This document shows, piece by piece, positions 1 to 5,536 of a stretch of DNA of 5,536 nucleotides (positions are counted from its first letter, which is position 1; every line of letters begins with the position of its first letter). The position numbers were made by a program, and so were the translations under genes. A model generated the notes under the pieces. That model was not told the origin of the DNA. It worked only from the letters and a program-made list of their open reading frames with translations, and searched no databases. The stretch is from Candidatus Omnitrophota bacterium. GTDB taxonomy: Bacteria > Omnitrophota > Koll11 > Zapsychrales > Fredricksoniimonadaceae. The stretch spans positions 1 through 5,536 of the forward strand of contig JAHFGF010000113.1 in assembly GCA_023247595.1 (NCBI GenBank). The letters are read 5' to 3'.

Positions 1-819
1 GGAAAAACAGGCATCATCGGCCGTACAATGGCTGCCACGTTATCATCGACGCGAACGCCGGCGATTTTCATGCACAGCGCAGAGGCGGTACACGGAGATT
101 TAGGGCAGGTGATTCGTCAGGATGTTTTGATTTTGCTGTCTTACAGCGGGGAGACGGAAGAGACCATCCGTTTATTACCGTTAATTAAGAAAATTGGGAC
201 AAAGATGATTGCCATGACAGGTAATCCTGATTCCACTCTGGCCAAACACAGTGATGTGCTGTTAAACGTCAAGGTTCAAAAAGAGGGCTGTCCTTTAGGT
301 CTTGCCCCAATGGCCTCGACAACAGCGATGCTGGTTATGGGAGACGCCTTGTCTGCTTGTTTGATTGACCGCAAAGATTTCAAAAAAGAAGATTTCGCGT
401 TTTTTCATCCCGGGGGAAGTTTAGGACGTCAACTGCTTTTGAAGGTTGAAGATATTATGCGCACATCGCAAAGGTTTGCTAAAGTCTCCGGTGATGTGAA
501 GGTCAAAGAAGTTCTTTTGGCAATCACAAAAGCCCGTTGCGGTTCGGCCTGCGTGGTTGATGCCAAAGGAAAAGTCGCCGGCATTTTTACAGACGGAGAC
601 CTCCGCCGGCATCTGGAAGAAGATCCCATGCTTCTGGTTAAGAAAGTCAAAGATGTCATGACCGTAAATCCTTTAACCATTCGAATGGACAAATTAGCCG
701 CCGAGGCCTTTGACATTTTGAAAGAAAAAAGAATTGATGAGCTTCCGGTTGTCGACCGTCAGAATAAATTGGTGGGACTTTTGGATGTGCAGGATTTATT
801 GAAAGCTGGGCTGGTGTAA
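1..819 (+). CDS. kdsD: Arabinose-5-phosphate isomerase KdsD, 5'-truncated by window edge
   Basis: This enzyme interconverts D-ribulose 5-phosphate and D-arabinose 5-phosphate in the cytoplasm, the first step of KDO synthesis for lipopolysaccharide. The frame is open from base 1, so the gene starts outside the window; the ATG at 28 is internal (the preceding residues GKTGIIGRT belong to the family). Numbering from base 1, residues 1 to about 130 are a SIS sugar-isomerase domain with HGDLG (H31), SYSGETEE (47-54), EGCPLGLAP (95-103) and HPGGSLGR (136-143). K2, E54, E95 and H136 keep the spacing of the E. coli KdsD residues K59, E111, E152 and H193, which are proposed to be catalytic. Two CBS domains follow (about 150-205, with GIFTDGDLRR, and about 215-270). 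The 272 visible residues plus about 57 missing ones match the usual length near 328. The neighbouring kdsC supports an LPS role rather than a capsule-specific paralogue. Confidence 0.95.
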   Translation, partial: GKTGIIGRTMAATLSSTRTPAIFMHSAEAVHGDLGQVIRQDVLILLSYSGETEETIRLLPLIKKIGTKMIAMTGNPDSTLAKHSDVLLNVKVQKEGCPLGLAPMASTTAMLVMGDALSACLIDRKDFKKEDFAFFHPGGSLGRQLLLKVEDIMRTSQRFAKVSGDVKVKEVLLAITKARCGSACVVDAKGKVAGIFTDGDLRRHLEEDPMLLVKKVKDVMTVNPLTIRMDKLAAEAFDILKEKRIDELPVVDRQNKLVGLLDVQDLLKAGLV

Positions 820-1335
820 ATGAGTTTACTTGCCCAAGCTAAAAAAATTAAACTGGTCATCTGCGACGTGGACGGTGTGTTGACGGACGGAAAAATTATT
901 TATGACCACAACGGCGTTGAGACAAAAAATTTTGATGTTCAGGACGGTCTTGGGCTGACATTATTAAGAAAGTGCGGTATCCAGACAGCCATTATTTCTG
1001 CGCGGCTTTCCAAGGTTGTCGCCCATCGGGCCAAAGATTTAGAAATGGACCATGTTTACACCGGCGCGTATCCCAAAATTAATGTCTACAATGAACTTTT
1101 AAAGACATTAAAGTTAAAAGATTCTGATGTGTGTTTTATCGGCGATGATTTGCCGGATTTGGCAATCATGAACCGTGTCGGCCTGGCTGTGGCGGTTTCC
1201 AACGCGGTTCAAGAAGTTAAGAAAGCGGCAGATTATGTGACGATCCGCTCAGGCGGCGATGGCGCTGTCCGAGAAGTTATTGAGAAAATATTAAAGGCGC
1301 AGGGTTTTTGGTCGAAAATTCTGAAAGAAATTTAG
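820..1335 (+). CDS. kdsC: 3-deoxy-D-manno-octulosonate 8-phosphate phosphatase KdsC
   Basis: KdsC hydrolyses KDO-8-phosphate to KDO and phosphate in the cytoplasm. It is a small, capless HAD-superfamily phosphatase, normally a tetramer. The 171 residues are close to the family length. HAD motif I is DVDGVLTDG, with nucleophile D16 and general acid/base D18. Motif II is the S60 region (IISAR), motif III lysine is K86, and motif IV is GDDLPD (108-113), which binds Mg2+. The C-terminal GGDGAVREV (145-153) is the conserved KdsC tail element that reaches into the neighbouring active site. The ATG follows the kdsD TAA with no gap and no strong Shine-Dalgarno, so translation is probably coupled to kdsD. 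The gene ends in two tandem in-frame stops, TAG TGA (1333-1338). Nothing looks broken. Confidence 0.96.
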   Translation: MSLLAQAKKIKLVICDVDGVLTDGKIIYDHNGVETKNFDVQDGLGLTLLRKCGIQTAIISARLSKVVAHRAKDLEMDHVYTGAYPKINVYNELLKTLKLKDSDVCFIGDDLPDLAIMNRVGLAVAVSNAVQEVKKAADYVTIRSGGDGAVREVIEKILKAQGFWSKILKEI

Positions 1336-1360
1336 TGAGACATGTTAGACTCATTAAATT
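1329..1360 (+). other. AU-rich hairpin across the kdsC stop codon
   Basis: Bases 1329-1339 can pair with 1350-1360 as an 11-bp stem with one G-U wobble and a 10-base loop. The stem includes the kdsC TAG stop and the adjacent in-frame TGA. It is mostly A-U with three G-C pairs near the loop and is followed by ATTTCC rather than a clean U-run, so it is not a canonical intrinsic terminator. It could be an mRNA stability or processing element, or a chance palindrome. The pairing is read directly from the sequence; any function is inferred. Confidence 0.4.
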
Positions 1361-1392
1361 ATTTCCGGTGAACAAAACGCGGGTTGAACTCT

Positions 1393-1399
1393 AAGAAGG
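1393..1399 (+). promoter_or_regulatory. Ribosome binding site of the lptC-lptA gene
   Basis: AAGAAGG lies 6 bases before the ATG at 1406. An in-frame TGA at 1385-1387 closes the frame just upstream and no other start codon lies between, so this site and ATG together fix the N-terminus. That matters because it fixes the short signal sequence discussed for the gene. Confidence 0.7.
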
Positions 1400-1405
1400 T
1401 GTGCG

Positions 1406-2272
1406 ATGATAAAAATTATATTTATTGTCCTTTTGTTGTCTGCATGTCCTTTTGCGCAAGCTGAAGATGCTTTGACCAATTCGACCAAGGAAAAAGCCAT
1501 TGAGCAGGAATTTGAAGGTTTTAATTTGAATGGATATACCGACGGCGGTGCCAAATCTTGGGAAATCAACGGAGACAAGGCTAATATTTCGGATGAAAAG
1601 GTAAAGATTACTAATGTGAACGCGAATTCTTACGGTGAACAGAATGTGAATCTGAAATCAAAAAAAGGGTCCATTGATAAAGCCAGCGGCAATGTTCATC
1701 TGGAAAAGGATGTCGTGATTACTTCCGAACAAGGCGCTCAGATGACAACAGACACATTAAATTGGAACCGAAAAGACAATCTTGTCTCAACGGATGATTC
1801 GGTTGAGATCAAAGATGAATCTTTGAAAATTACAGGTAAAGGTATGGTGGCTCAGCCGGATCTTAAGACAGCTTCCATTCATGAAAATGTAAAGGCCGAT
1901 GTTTCCGGATCTTCCGCCGCCGGAGCGGATCAAAATATTTCCATCACATCTGACGGGCCGATGGAGATGGATCAGTTAAAACAGGTTGTTATCTTTAATG
2001 AGAATGTAGTGGCAACGGAAGTTTCAACCGGCCGTGAGCTCAAAGCGGATAAAATGGAAGTGTATTTTGACCAGCAGGCCAAAAGCATCAAGAAGTTAGT
2101 CTGTATCGGAAATGTTTCCGTTCATCAGGGAGAAAATATCAGTTATTCCGACCAGCTGGTCTATGACGCAATCACACAGAAGATGACGCTTTCTGGTAAA
2201 CCTAAATTGGTTTTTGATTTAAAAAGCCAGGGCAGCAGCGGGAAAAATATTTTTAAGGGATTGGGTGAATAG
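1406..2272 (+). CDS. lptC/lptA: LptC-LptA fusion, LPS-transport periplasmic protein
   Basis: LptC docks on the LptBFG transporter and passes LPS to LptA, which forms the periplasmic bridge to LptD. Here one 288-residue frame carries both. Residues 1-20 are a hydrophobic export signal, with a possible signal peptidase I site after AQA (17-19) and also an LSAC lipobox (C14). Residues about 37-165 read as LptC: a GFNLNGYTDGGAKSWEI start (38-54), then repeating beta-strand pieces such as SGNVHLEKDVVITSEQG (94-110) and the NLVSTDDSVEIKDESLKITGKG stretch (125-146). Residues about 175-270 read as an OstA/LptA fold: ITSDGPMEMDQ (180-190), FNENVVATEV, ELKADKMEVYFD, CIGNVSVHQG and YSDQLVYDAITQKMTLSGKP (247-266). 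A Gly/Ser/Ala-rich linker (about 166-175) joins them. The position between kdsC and lptB is where separate lptC and lptA genes usually sit. The LptA half is shorter than the E. coli protein. The domain reading is by eye; a single long LptC-like protein is the main alternative. Confidence 0.8.
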   Translation: MIKIIFIVLLLSACPFAQAEDALTNSTKEKAIEQEFEGFNLNGYTDGGAKSWEINGDKANISDEKVKITNVNANSYGEQNVNLKSKKGSIDKASGNVHLEKDVVITSEQGAQMTTDTLNWNRKDNLVSTDDSVEIKDESLKITGKGMVAQPDLKTASIHENVKADVSGSSAAGADQNISITSDGPMEMDQLKQVVIFNENVVATEVSTGRELKADKMEVYFDQQAKSIKKLVCIGNVSVHQGENISYSDQLVYDAITQKMTLSGKPKLVFDLKSQGSSGKNIFKGLGE

Positions 2273-2308
2273 AATCCAAGTCAATTTTTATCATCTATCA
2301 GGAAAAAC

Positions 2309-3031
2309 ATGAGACTGCTTGAAGCAAAAAATTTAGTTAAGACATACAACGGCCGGCGGGTGGTTGACGGTCTGAGTATTTCCGTCGGTCGCTCGGAAAT
2401 TGTCGGTCTGTTGGGCCCCAACGGCGCCGGTAAAACAACTTCGTTTTACATGACAGTCGGCATTGTTAATCCGGATGAAGGGCAGATTATTTTTGATCAG
2501 GATGACATCACCAAGAAACCCATTCATGAACGCTGCCGTTTGGGCATGGGATATCTGGCCCAAGAATCATCCATTTTTCGAAAGCTGACGGTTGAAGAAA
2601 ATATCATGGCGATTTTAGAAACTCTGGAGATTGGTCCCAAAGAAAGAAAACGAAGGCTTGAGTCTTTGCTGGAAGAATTAAACATTTCCCATTTGGCCAA
2701 AAGCAGGGCCTACACGTTATCCGGCGGCGAGCGCCGCAGGCTGGAAATCACCCGGGCCTTGGTGACCAATCCGTCGTTTCTGTTATTGGATGAGCCTTTT
2801 TCCGGTATCGACCCGATTGTCGTGGCTGAGGCGCAGGAAATTATTAAAGATTTGAAAAAACGAGGTTTGGGAATTCTTTTGACAGATCATAACGTGCGCG
2901 AAACATTGGCTATTACCGACCGGGCGTATTTGGTTGCCGACGGAAGAATTTTGATTTCCGGAACAGCGCAGGATTTGATCAATGATCCAAAAGCCAGAAG
3001 GATTTATTTGGGTGAGAAGTTCACGATGTGA
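2309..3031 (+). CDS. lptB: LPS export ABC transporter ATP-binding protein LptB
   Basis: LptB is the cytoplasmic ATPase dimer that drives LPS extraction by the inner-membrane LptFG pair. The 240 residues match the family length. All ABC motifs are visible: Walker A GPNGAGKT (36-43), Q-loop Q85 in the LptB-typical GYLAQESSIFRKLTVEEN, signature LSGGERRR (137-144), Walker B FLLLDEP (157-163), D-loop SGIDP and switch histidine H194 in LTDHNVRETL. The C-terminal YLGEKF (233-238) is a further LptB hallmark that separates it from branched-chain amino-acid transporter ATPases. AGGA at 2300-2303 lies 5 bases before the ATG. The gene follows lptC-lptA after 36 bases. In many Proteobacteria rpoN comes next; here the trigger factor gene does. 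Confidence 0.97.
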   Translation: MRLLEAKNLVKTYNGRRVVDGLSISVGRSEIVGLLGPNGAGKTTSFYMTVGIVNPDEGQIIFDQDDITKKPIHERCRLGMGYLAQESSIFRKLTVEENIMAILETLEIGPKERKRRLESLLEELNISHLAKSRAYTLSGGERRRLEITRALVTNPSFLLLDEPFSGIDPIVVAEAQEIIKDLKKRGLGILLTDHNVRETLAITDRAYLVADGRILISGTAQDLINDPKARRIYLGEKFTM

Positions 3032-3069
3032 GTGATCCGTGTTTAACCGTTTGACATTCGTCATATAAC

Positions 3070-3076
3070 GAGAGGA
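3070..3076 (+). promoter_or_regulatory. Ribosome binding site of tig
   Basis: GAGAGGA lies 9 bases before the ATG at 3086. The in-frame TTG at 3080 is followed at once by TAA, so no longer N-terminus is possible by that route and the ATG start is well supported. Confidence 0.65.
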
Positions 3077-3085
3077 CAGTTGTAA

Positions 3086-3982
3086 ATGAAGATCGATGTA
3101 AAAAAAGTAGATGCTTTGAAGCGCGAAATTTATTTTGAGGTACCAAAAGACCGGGTCAACAAGACCATGGATGAAGTTTATGAGTCTATTTCCAAGGTTG
3201 CCAAAGTGAAAGGTTTTCGCCAAGGAAAAGTTCCCCGAAATATTCTAGTTAATACCCATGGTAAAACCGTTCAGGAAGAAACCATTAAAAGATTAATTCC
3301 GGAAGTTTATCACGAGGGTCTTCATCAAGAGAACATTGACCCGATTGATTTGCCGGAAATCATGGACGTGAATTTGAAGGACGGGGCGTTAACATTTGTT
3401 GCTAAGCTGGATATCCGTCCCGAAGTTAAAGTCAAAGATTATAAAGGCATCAAGGTTCAGAGGAAATCCTCAAAAGTAACGGATGAGGATGTCAATAAAA
3501 CCCTGGATATCTTGAAAAAAGGGCAAGGTGCTGACGCTAAGGAAACCATTGTGGATGATGCGTTTGCCCGCGGTATGGGTTTCCCAAGCCTGGCAGAATT
3601 TAAAGACGCTCTGACGCGCCAATTGGAAATGGATAAAGACCGTCAAAGCCGTTTGGATATCGAACAGCAGATTGTTGATGCGCTTTTGAAGGATTCAAAA
3701 TTTATGGTTCCGCAGAGTCTGCTAAAAAAGCAAATGGATTATCGCTTGCATGATGCCCGTAAACATTATAAATCCCACGGCATGTCGGACGAGGATATCA
3801 CAAAGAAAGAAACCGAGTTGCGCGAACAGCTCAAAGACGCTGTTGAACGCGATGTCCGCGTTTATTTGATTTTTCAAGAAATTGCCAAGACTGAAAATAT
3901 TTCAGTGGGCCAGAATGAGAATATTATGTTAAAAGTTATGGAATTGCTCATGAAAGAGGCCGACTGGCAGGAAGCGAAGTAA
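3086..3982 (+). CDS. tig: Trigger factor lacking the PPIase domain, shortened C-terminal domain
   Basis: Trigger factor is the chaperone that sits at the ribosome exit tunnel and shields nascent chains. The N-terminal ribosome-binding domain (1 to about 127) is intact, with the signature GFRQGKVP (43-50) and the usual ending near VTDEDVNKTLDIL (131-143). The protein then passes within about 10 residues (KKGQGADAKE) into VDDAFARGMGFPSLAEFKD (156-173), the normal start of the C-terminal domain, so the roughly 95-residue FKBP-like PPIase domain is absent. Near the end, AKTENIS (267-273) is followed almost directly by the terminal helix NIMLKVMELLMKEA (279-292), where E. coli has about 40 more residues between. 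The total is 298 residues against about 430 normally. The frame is unbroken, so it looks like a real compact form and not a pseudogene. tig next to clpP is a common arrangement and supports the call. Confidence 0.92.
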   Translation: MKIDVKKVDALKREIYFEVPKDRVNKTMDEVYESISKVAKVKGFRQGKVPRNILVNTHGKTVQEETIKRLIPEVYHEGLHQENIDPIDLPEIMDVNLKDGALTFVAKLDIRPEVKVKDYKGIKVQRKSSKVTDEDVNKTLDILKKGQGADAKETIVDDAFARGMGFPSLAEFKDALTRQLEMDKDRQSRLDIEQQIVDALLKDSKFMVPQSLLKKQMDYRLHDARKHYKSHGMSDEDITKKETELREQLKDAVERDVRVYLIFQEIAKTENISVGQNENIMLKVMELLMKEADWQEAK

Positions 3983-4005
3983 CGCGGTTAATCCGCGCAT
4001 CTTTT
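3983..4005 (+). terminator. Short GC hairpin after tig, weak terminator candidate
   Basis: Immediately after the tig stop, CGCGG (3983-3987) pairs perfectly with CCGCG (3993-3997) around a TTAAT loop, and CATCTTTT follows. The stem has only 5 bp and the U-run only four bases, so termination would be partial at best. It sits at the start of the 107-base gap before clpP, one of the two widest spacers in the window, which is consistent with a transcript boundary or attenuation there. Confidence 0.35.
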
Positions 4006-4076
4006 CAATAATAGTGAAGAGGTTTTAAAAAGTAATATATCCGGCGTTTCTATTTTATTTATTCATACATAAACTG

Positions 4077-4083
4077 AGAGGAG
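4077..4083 (+). promoter_or_regulatory. Ribosome binding site of clpP
   Basis: AGAGGAG lies 6 bases before the ATG at 4090 and is the strongest Shine-Dalgarno in the window. The preceding stretch from about 4021 is AT-rich and could hold a promoter, but I could not find a convincing -35/-10 pair. Confidence 0.75.
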
Positions 4084-4089
4084 TCAGAT

Positions 4090-4710
4090 ATGGACAAGTT
4101 AAACGAACAGGCATCATTGTTAGTTCCCATGGTCATTGAAAAAAGCGGTCAGGGTGAACGCGCTTATGACATATACTCACGGCTTCTTAAAGAGCGGATT
4201 ATTTTTTTAGGAACAGCCATTGATGATGTGGTCGCCAATTTGGTTGTGGCACAGATTTTGTTTCTGCAGTCGGATGATCCGGAAAAAGATATTTATTTGT
4301 ACATCAATTCACCGGGCGGTTCTGTCACAGCAGGTTTGGCAATCTATGACACCATGCAGTTTGTTAAACCGGATGTGAGCACTATTTGCATCGGACAGGC
4401 GGCCAGTATGGGTTCAGTCCTTTTAACCGCTGGTGCAAAGGGCAAACGCTTCGCGCTTCCGAACGCCCGAATCATGATTCACCAGCCTTGGGGCGGGGCG
4501 CAGGGAACAGCCAGTGACATTCACATCCAGGCCCAAGAAATTTTACGCATGAAGGAAGAGTTAAACAAAATCTTATCCAAGCATTCCGGCCAGTCTTTAT
4601 CCCGCATTGAAAAAGATTCCGACCGTGATTTCTTTATGTCTGCCCAGGAGTCAAAGGATTACGGTTTGGTTGATCAGGTTATTTCAGGTATCGGTTCGAT
4701 TAAAAAATAA
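4090..4710 (+). CDS. clpP: ATP-dependent Clp protease proteolytic subunit ClpP
   Basis: ClpP is the serine peptidase that forms the tetradecameric barrel of ClpXP/ClpAP and degrades unfolded or tagged cytoplasmic proteins fed by a Clp ATPase. The 206 residues match the family length. The catalytic triad is S106 in GQAASMGS, H131 in MIHQPWGG and D180 in DSDRDFF; their spacings (25 and 49) equal those of the E. coli triad. The oxyanion-loop SPGGSVTAG (74-82), the handle helix region around 140-160 and the conserved LVPMVIE (11-17) are present. The latter places any propeptide at about nine residues, shorter than in E. coli. The gene lies 107 bases after tig. clpX, often the next gene, does not follow. 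Confidence 0.98.
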   Translation: MDKLNEQASLLVPMVIEKSGQGERAYDIYSRLLKERIIFLGTAIDDVVANLVVAQILFLQSDDPEKDIYLYINSPGGSVTAGLAIYDTMQFVKPDVSTICIGQAASMGSVLLTAGAKGKRFALPNARIMIHQPWGGAQGTASDIHIQAQEILRMKEELNKILSKHSGQSLSRIEKDSDRDFFMSAQESKDYGLVDQVISGIGSIKK

Positions 4711-4738
4711 ATTTTTAAAACTAGAAAGGTTTTGGGTT

Positions 4739-5536
4739 ATGAAAAAGAATTTGTTGTTGACCCCAGGGCCGACGCAGGTTCCTCCGTCGGTTTGTGAAGC
4801 ATTGGGCCGTCCGATCATTCATCATCGCACTCCGCAGTTTCAAAATGAAATCAAAGAAGCCATTGTAGGCCTTCAGTATATTTTTCAAACCAAGAATGAT
4901 ATTTATCTTTTGACGTGTTCCGGAACCGGGGCTATGGAGGCGTCTGTTTGTAATCTTCTGTCGCCGGGTGACAAAGCCATCGCGGTGGAAGCCGGCAAAT
5001 TCGGTGAACGTTGGACAGAATTATGCAAGACCTACAGCGTGGACGCCCGTGTGCTGAAAATCGATTGGGGCAAGGCGGTCACTGCGTCTCAAATCCAGAG
5101 TTTATTGAAGGCAGAACCGGATATCAAAGCGGTTTTTATTACTTTGTGTGAAACATCAACCGGTGTGACGCCTGATGTGCAAGCGATCGCCCGTGTTGTT
5201 AAAGAATCCAATGCGGTGCTGGTGCTTGATGCGATAAGCGGCTTAGGCGTGCAGGATGTGCAGACGGATGCGTGGGGGATTGATGTTGTTGTCACCGGTT
5301 CCCAAAAAGGTTTAATGCTGCCGCCTGGTTTGGCGATGATTAGTGTCAGTCCGAAGGCATTGGCCTTAATAGCCAAATCAACCAACCCTCGATATTATTT
5401 CGATCTTCGCGAAGCCAAGAAAGCGGCTGAAAAAATGGATACGCCTTTTACGCCTGCCATTGGCATCATCATTGCTTTGAACGAAGCGATCCGTTTAATA
5501 AAGAAGGAAGGCCTTCAAAATCTTTTTGCGCGTTAC
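4739..5536 (+). CDS. Class V PLP aminotransferase (serine-pyruvate/alanine-glyoxylate type), 3'-truncated
   Basis: This is a fold-type I PLP enzyme that transfers an amino group between a small amino acid (alanine or serine) and a keto acid such as glyoxylate or pyruvate. The 266 visible codons run off the right edge with no stop; relatives have about 380 residues, so about 115 are missing. Visible features are LLLTPGPTQVPPSV (5-18), IIHHRTPQF (26-34), the cofactor phosphate loop SGTGAMEA (61-68), ETSTGV (138-143), the pyridine-binding D164 in VLDAISGLG and the Schiff-base lysine K190 in TGSQKGLMLPPGLA. AAAGG (4725-4729) lies 9 bases before the ATG. The gene begins 28 bases after clpP and so may share its transcript. 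Sequence alone does not give the substrate; in several bacteria and archaea such a gene sits beside serA and serves serine metabolism, so the next gene would help decide. Confidence 0.92.
   Translation, partial: MKKNLLLTPGPTQVPPSVCEALGRPIIHHRTPQFQNEIKEAIVGLQYIFQTKNDIYLLTCSGTGAMEASVCNLLSPGDKAIAVEAGKFGERWTELCKTYSVDARVLKIDWGKAVTASQIQSLLKAEPDIKAVFITLCETSTGVTPDVQAIARVVKESNAVLVLDAISGLGVQDVQTDAWGIDVVVTGSQKGLMLPPGLAMISVSPKALALIAKSTNPRYYFDLREAKKAAEKMDTPFTPAIGIIIALNEAIRLIKKEGLQNLFARY

Noticed and set aside
429..716. Reverse-strand reading frames inside kdsD
   Set aside because: They are antisense to the conserved CBS region and have no recognisable content.
28..819. ATG at 28 as the kdsD start
   Set aside because: The frame is open back to base 1 and encodes family residues there, including the conserved Lys of the GKTG motif, so the gene begins upstream of the window.
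3051..3069. TTGACA and TATAAC upstream of tig as a promoter
   Set aside because: Both hexamers look good alone, but only 7 bases separate them, far from the 16-18 needed. No good partner sits at the right distance for either one.
2783..3223. 146-codon reverse-strand reading frame
   Set aside because: It overlaps the end of lptB and start of tig, both clearly real on the + strand, and its translation shows no recognisable domain.
3086..3982. tig as a pseudogene
   Set aside because: Although about 130 residues shorter than usual, the frame is continuous, the losses match whole structural units, and the ribosome-binding signature and ribosome binding site are intact.
4700..4718. TTAAAAA/TTTTTAA inverted repeat at the clpP stop as a terminator
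   Set aside because: The stem is entirely A-T with no stable core, and the next gene starts 20 bases later; it looks like AT-rich spacer sequence.
5089..5385. 98-codon reverse-strand reading frame
   Set aside because: It lies antisense to the PLP-binding core of the aminotransferase and shows no family features.

Overview
The window is a densely packed, one-strand gene block from a Gram-negative (lipopolysaccharide-making) bacterium. All seven genes lie on the + strand. It shows an outer-membrane biogenesis cluster followed by two protein-quality-control genes and the start of an aminotransferase gene. The KDO and Lpt genes require a lipopolysaccharide-type outer membrane. The departures from the proteobacterial gene order, and the stripped-down trigger factor, suggest a lineage outside the well-studied Proteobacteria. 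A candidate phylum such as Omnitrophota or another PVC-like lineage is a guess by feel; nothing in the window proves it.

Layout: (1) 1-819, the 3' part of kdsD (arabinose-5-phosphate isomerase), open at the left edge. (2) 820-1335, kdsC (KDO-8-phosphate phosphatase), whose ATG directly abuts the kdsD stop. (3) A 70-base spacer holding an AU-rich hairpin that covers the kdsC stop. (4) 1406-2272, one reading frame that reads as LptC followed by LptA, apparently a fusion. (5) 2309-3031, lptB, the LPS-export ATPase. (6) 3086-3982, a trigger factor gene (tig) whose product lacks the FKBP-type PPIase domain and part of the C-terminal domain. (7) 4090-4710, clpP with an intact catalytic triad. (8) 4739-5536, a class V PLP aminotransferase of the serine-pyruvate/alanine-glyoxylate type, open at the right edge.

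How the genes work together: KdsD and KdsC make KDO, the inner-core sugar of LPS. The LptC-LptA protein and LptB belong to the machine that carries finished LPS from the inner membrane to the outer membrane; LptF, LptG and LptD are not in the window. Trigger factor and ClpP act on newly made and on damaged proteins. The ClpP partner ATPase (ClpX), often encoded next to clpP, does not follow here. The most notable features are the LptC-LptA fusion with its possible lipoprotein signal and the double-deleted trigger factor. I see no mobile elements, tRNAs, rRNAs, CRISPR arrays or phage genes, and no gene-free stretch longer than 107 bases.
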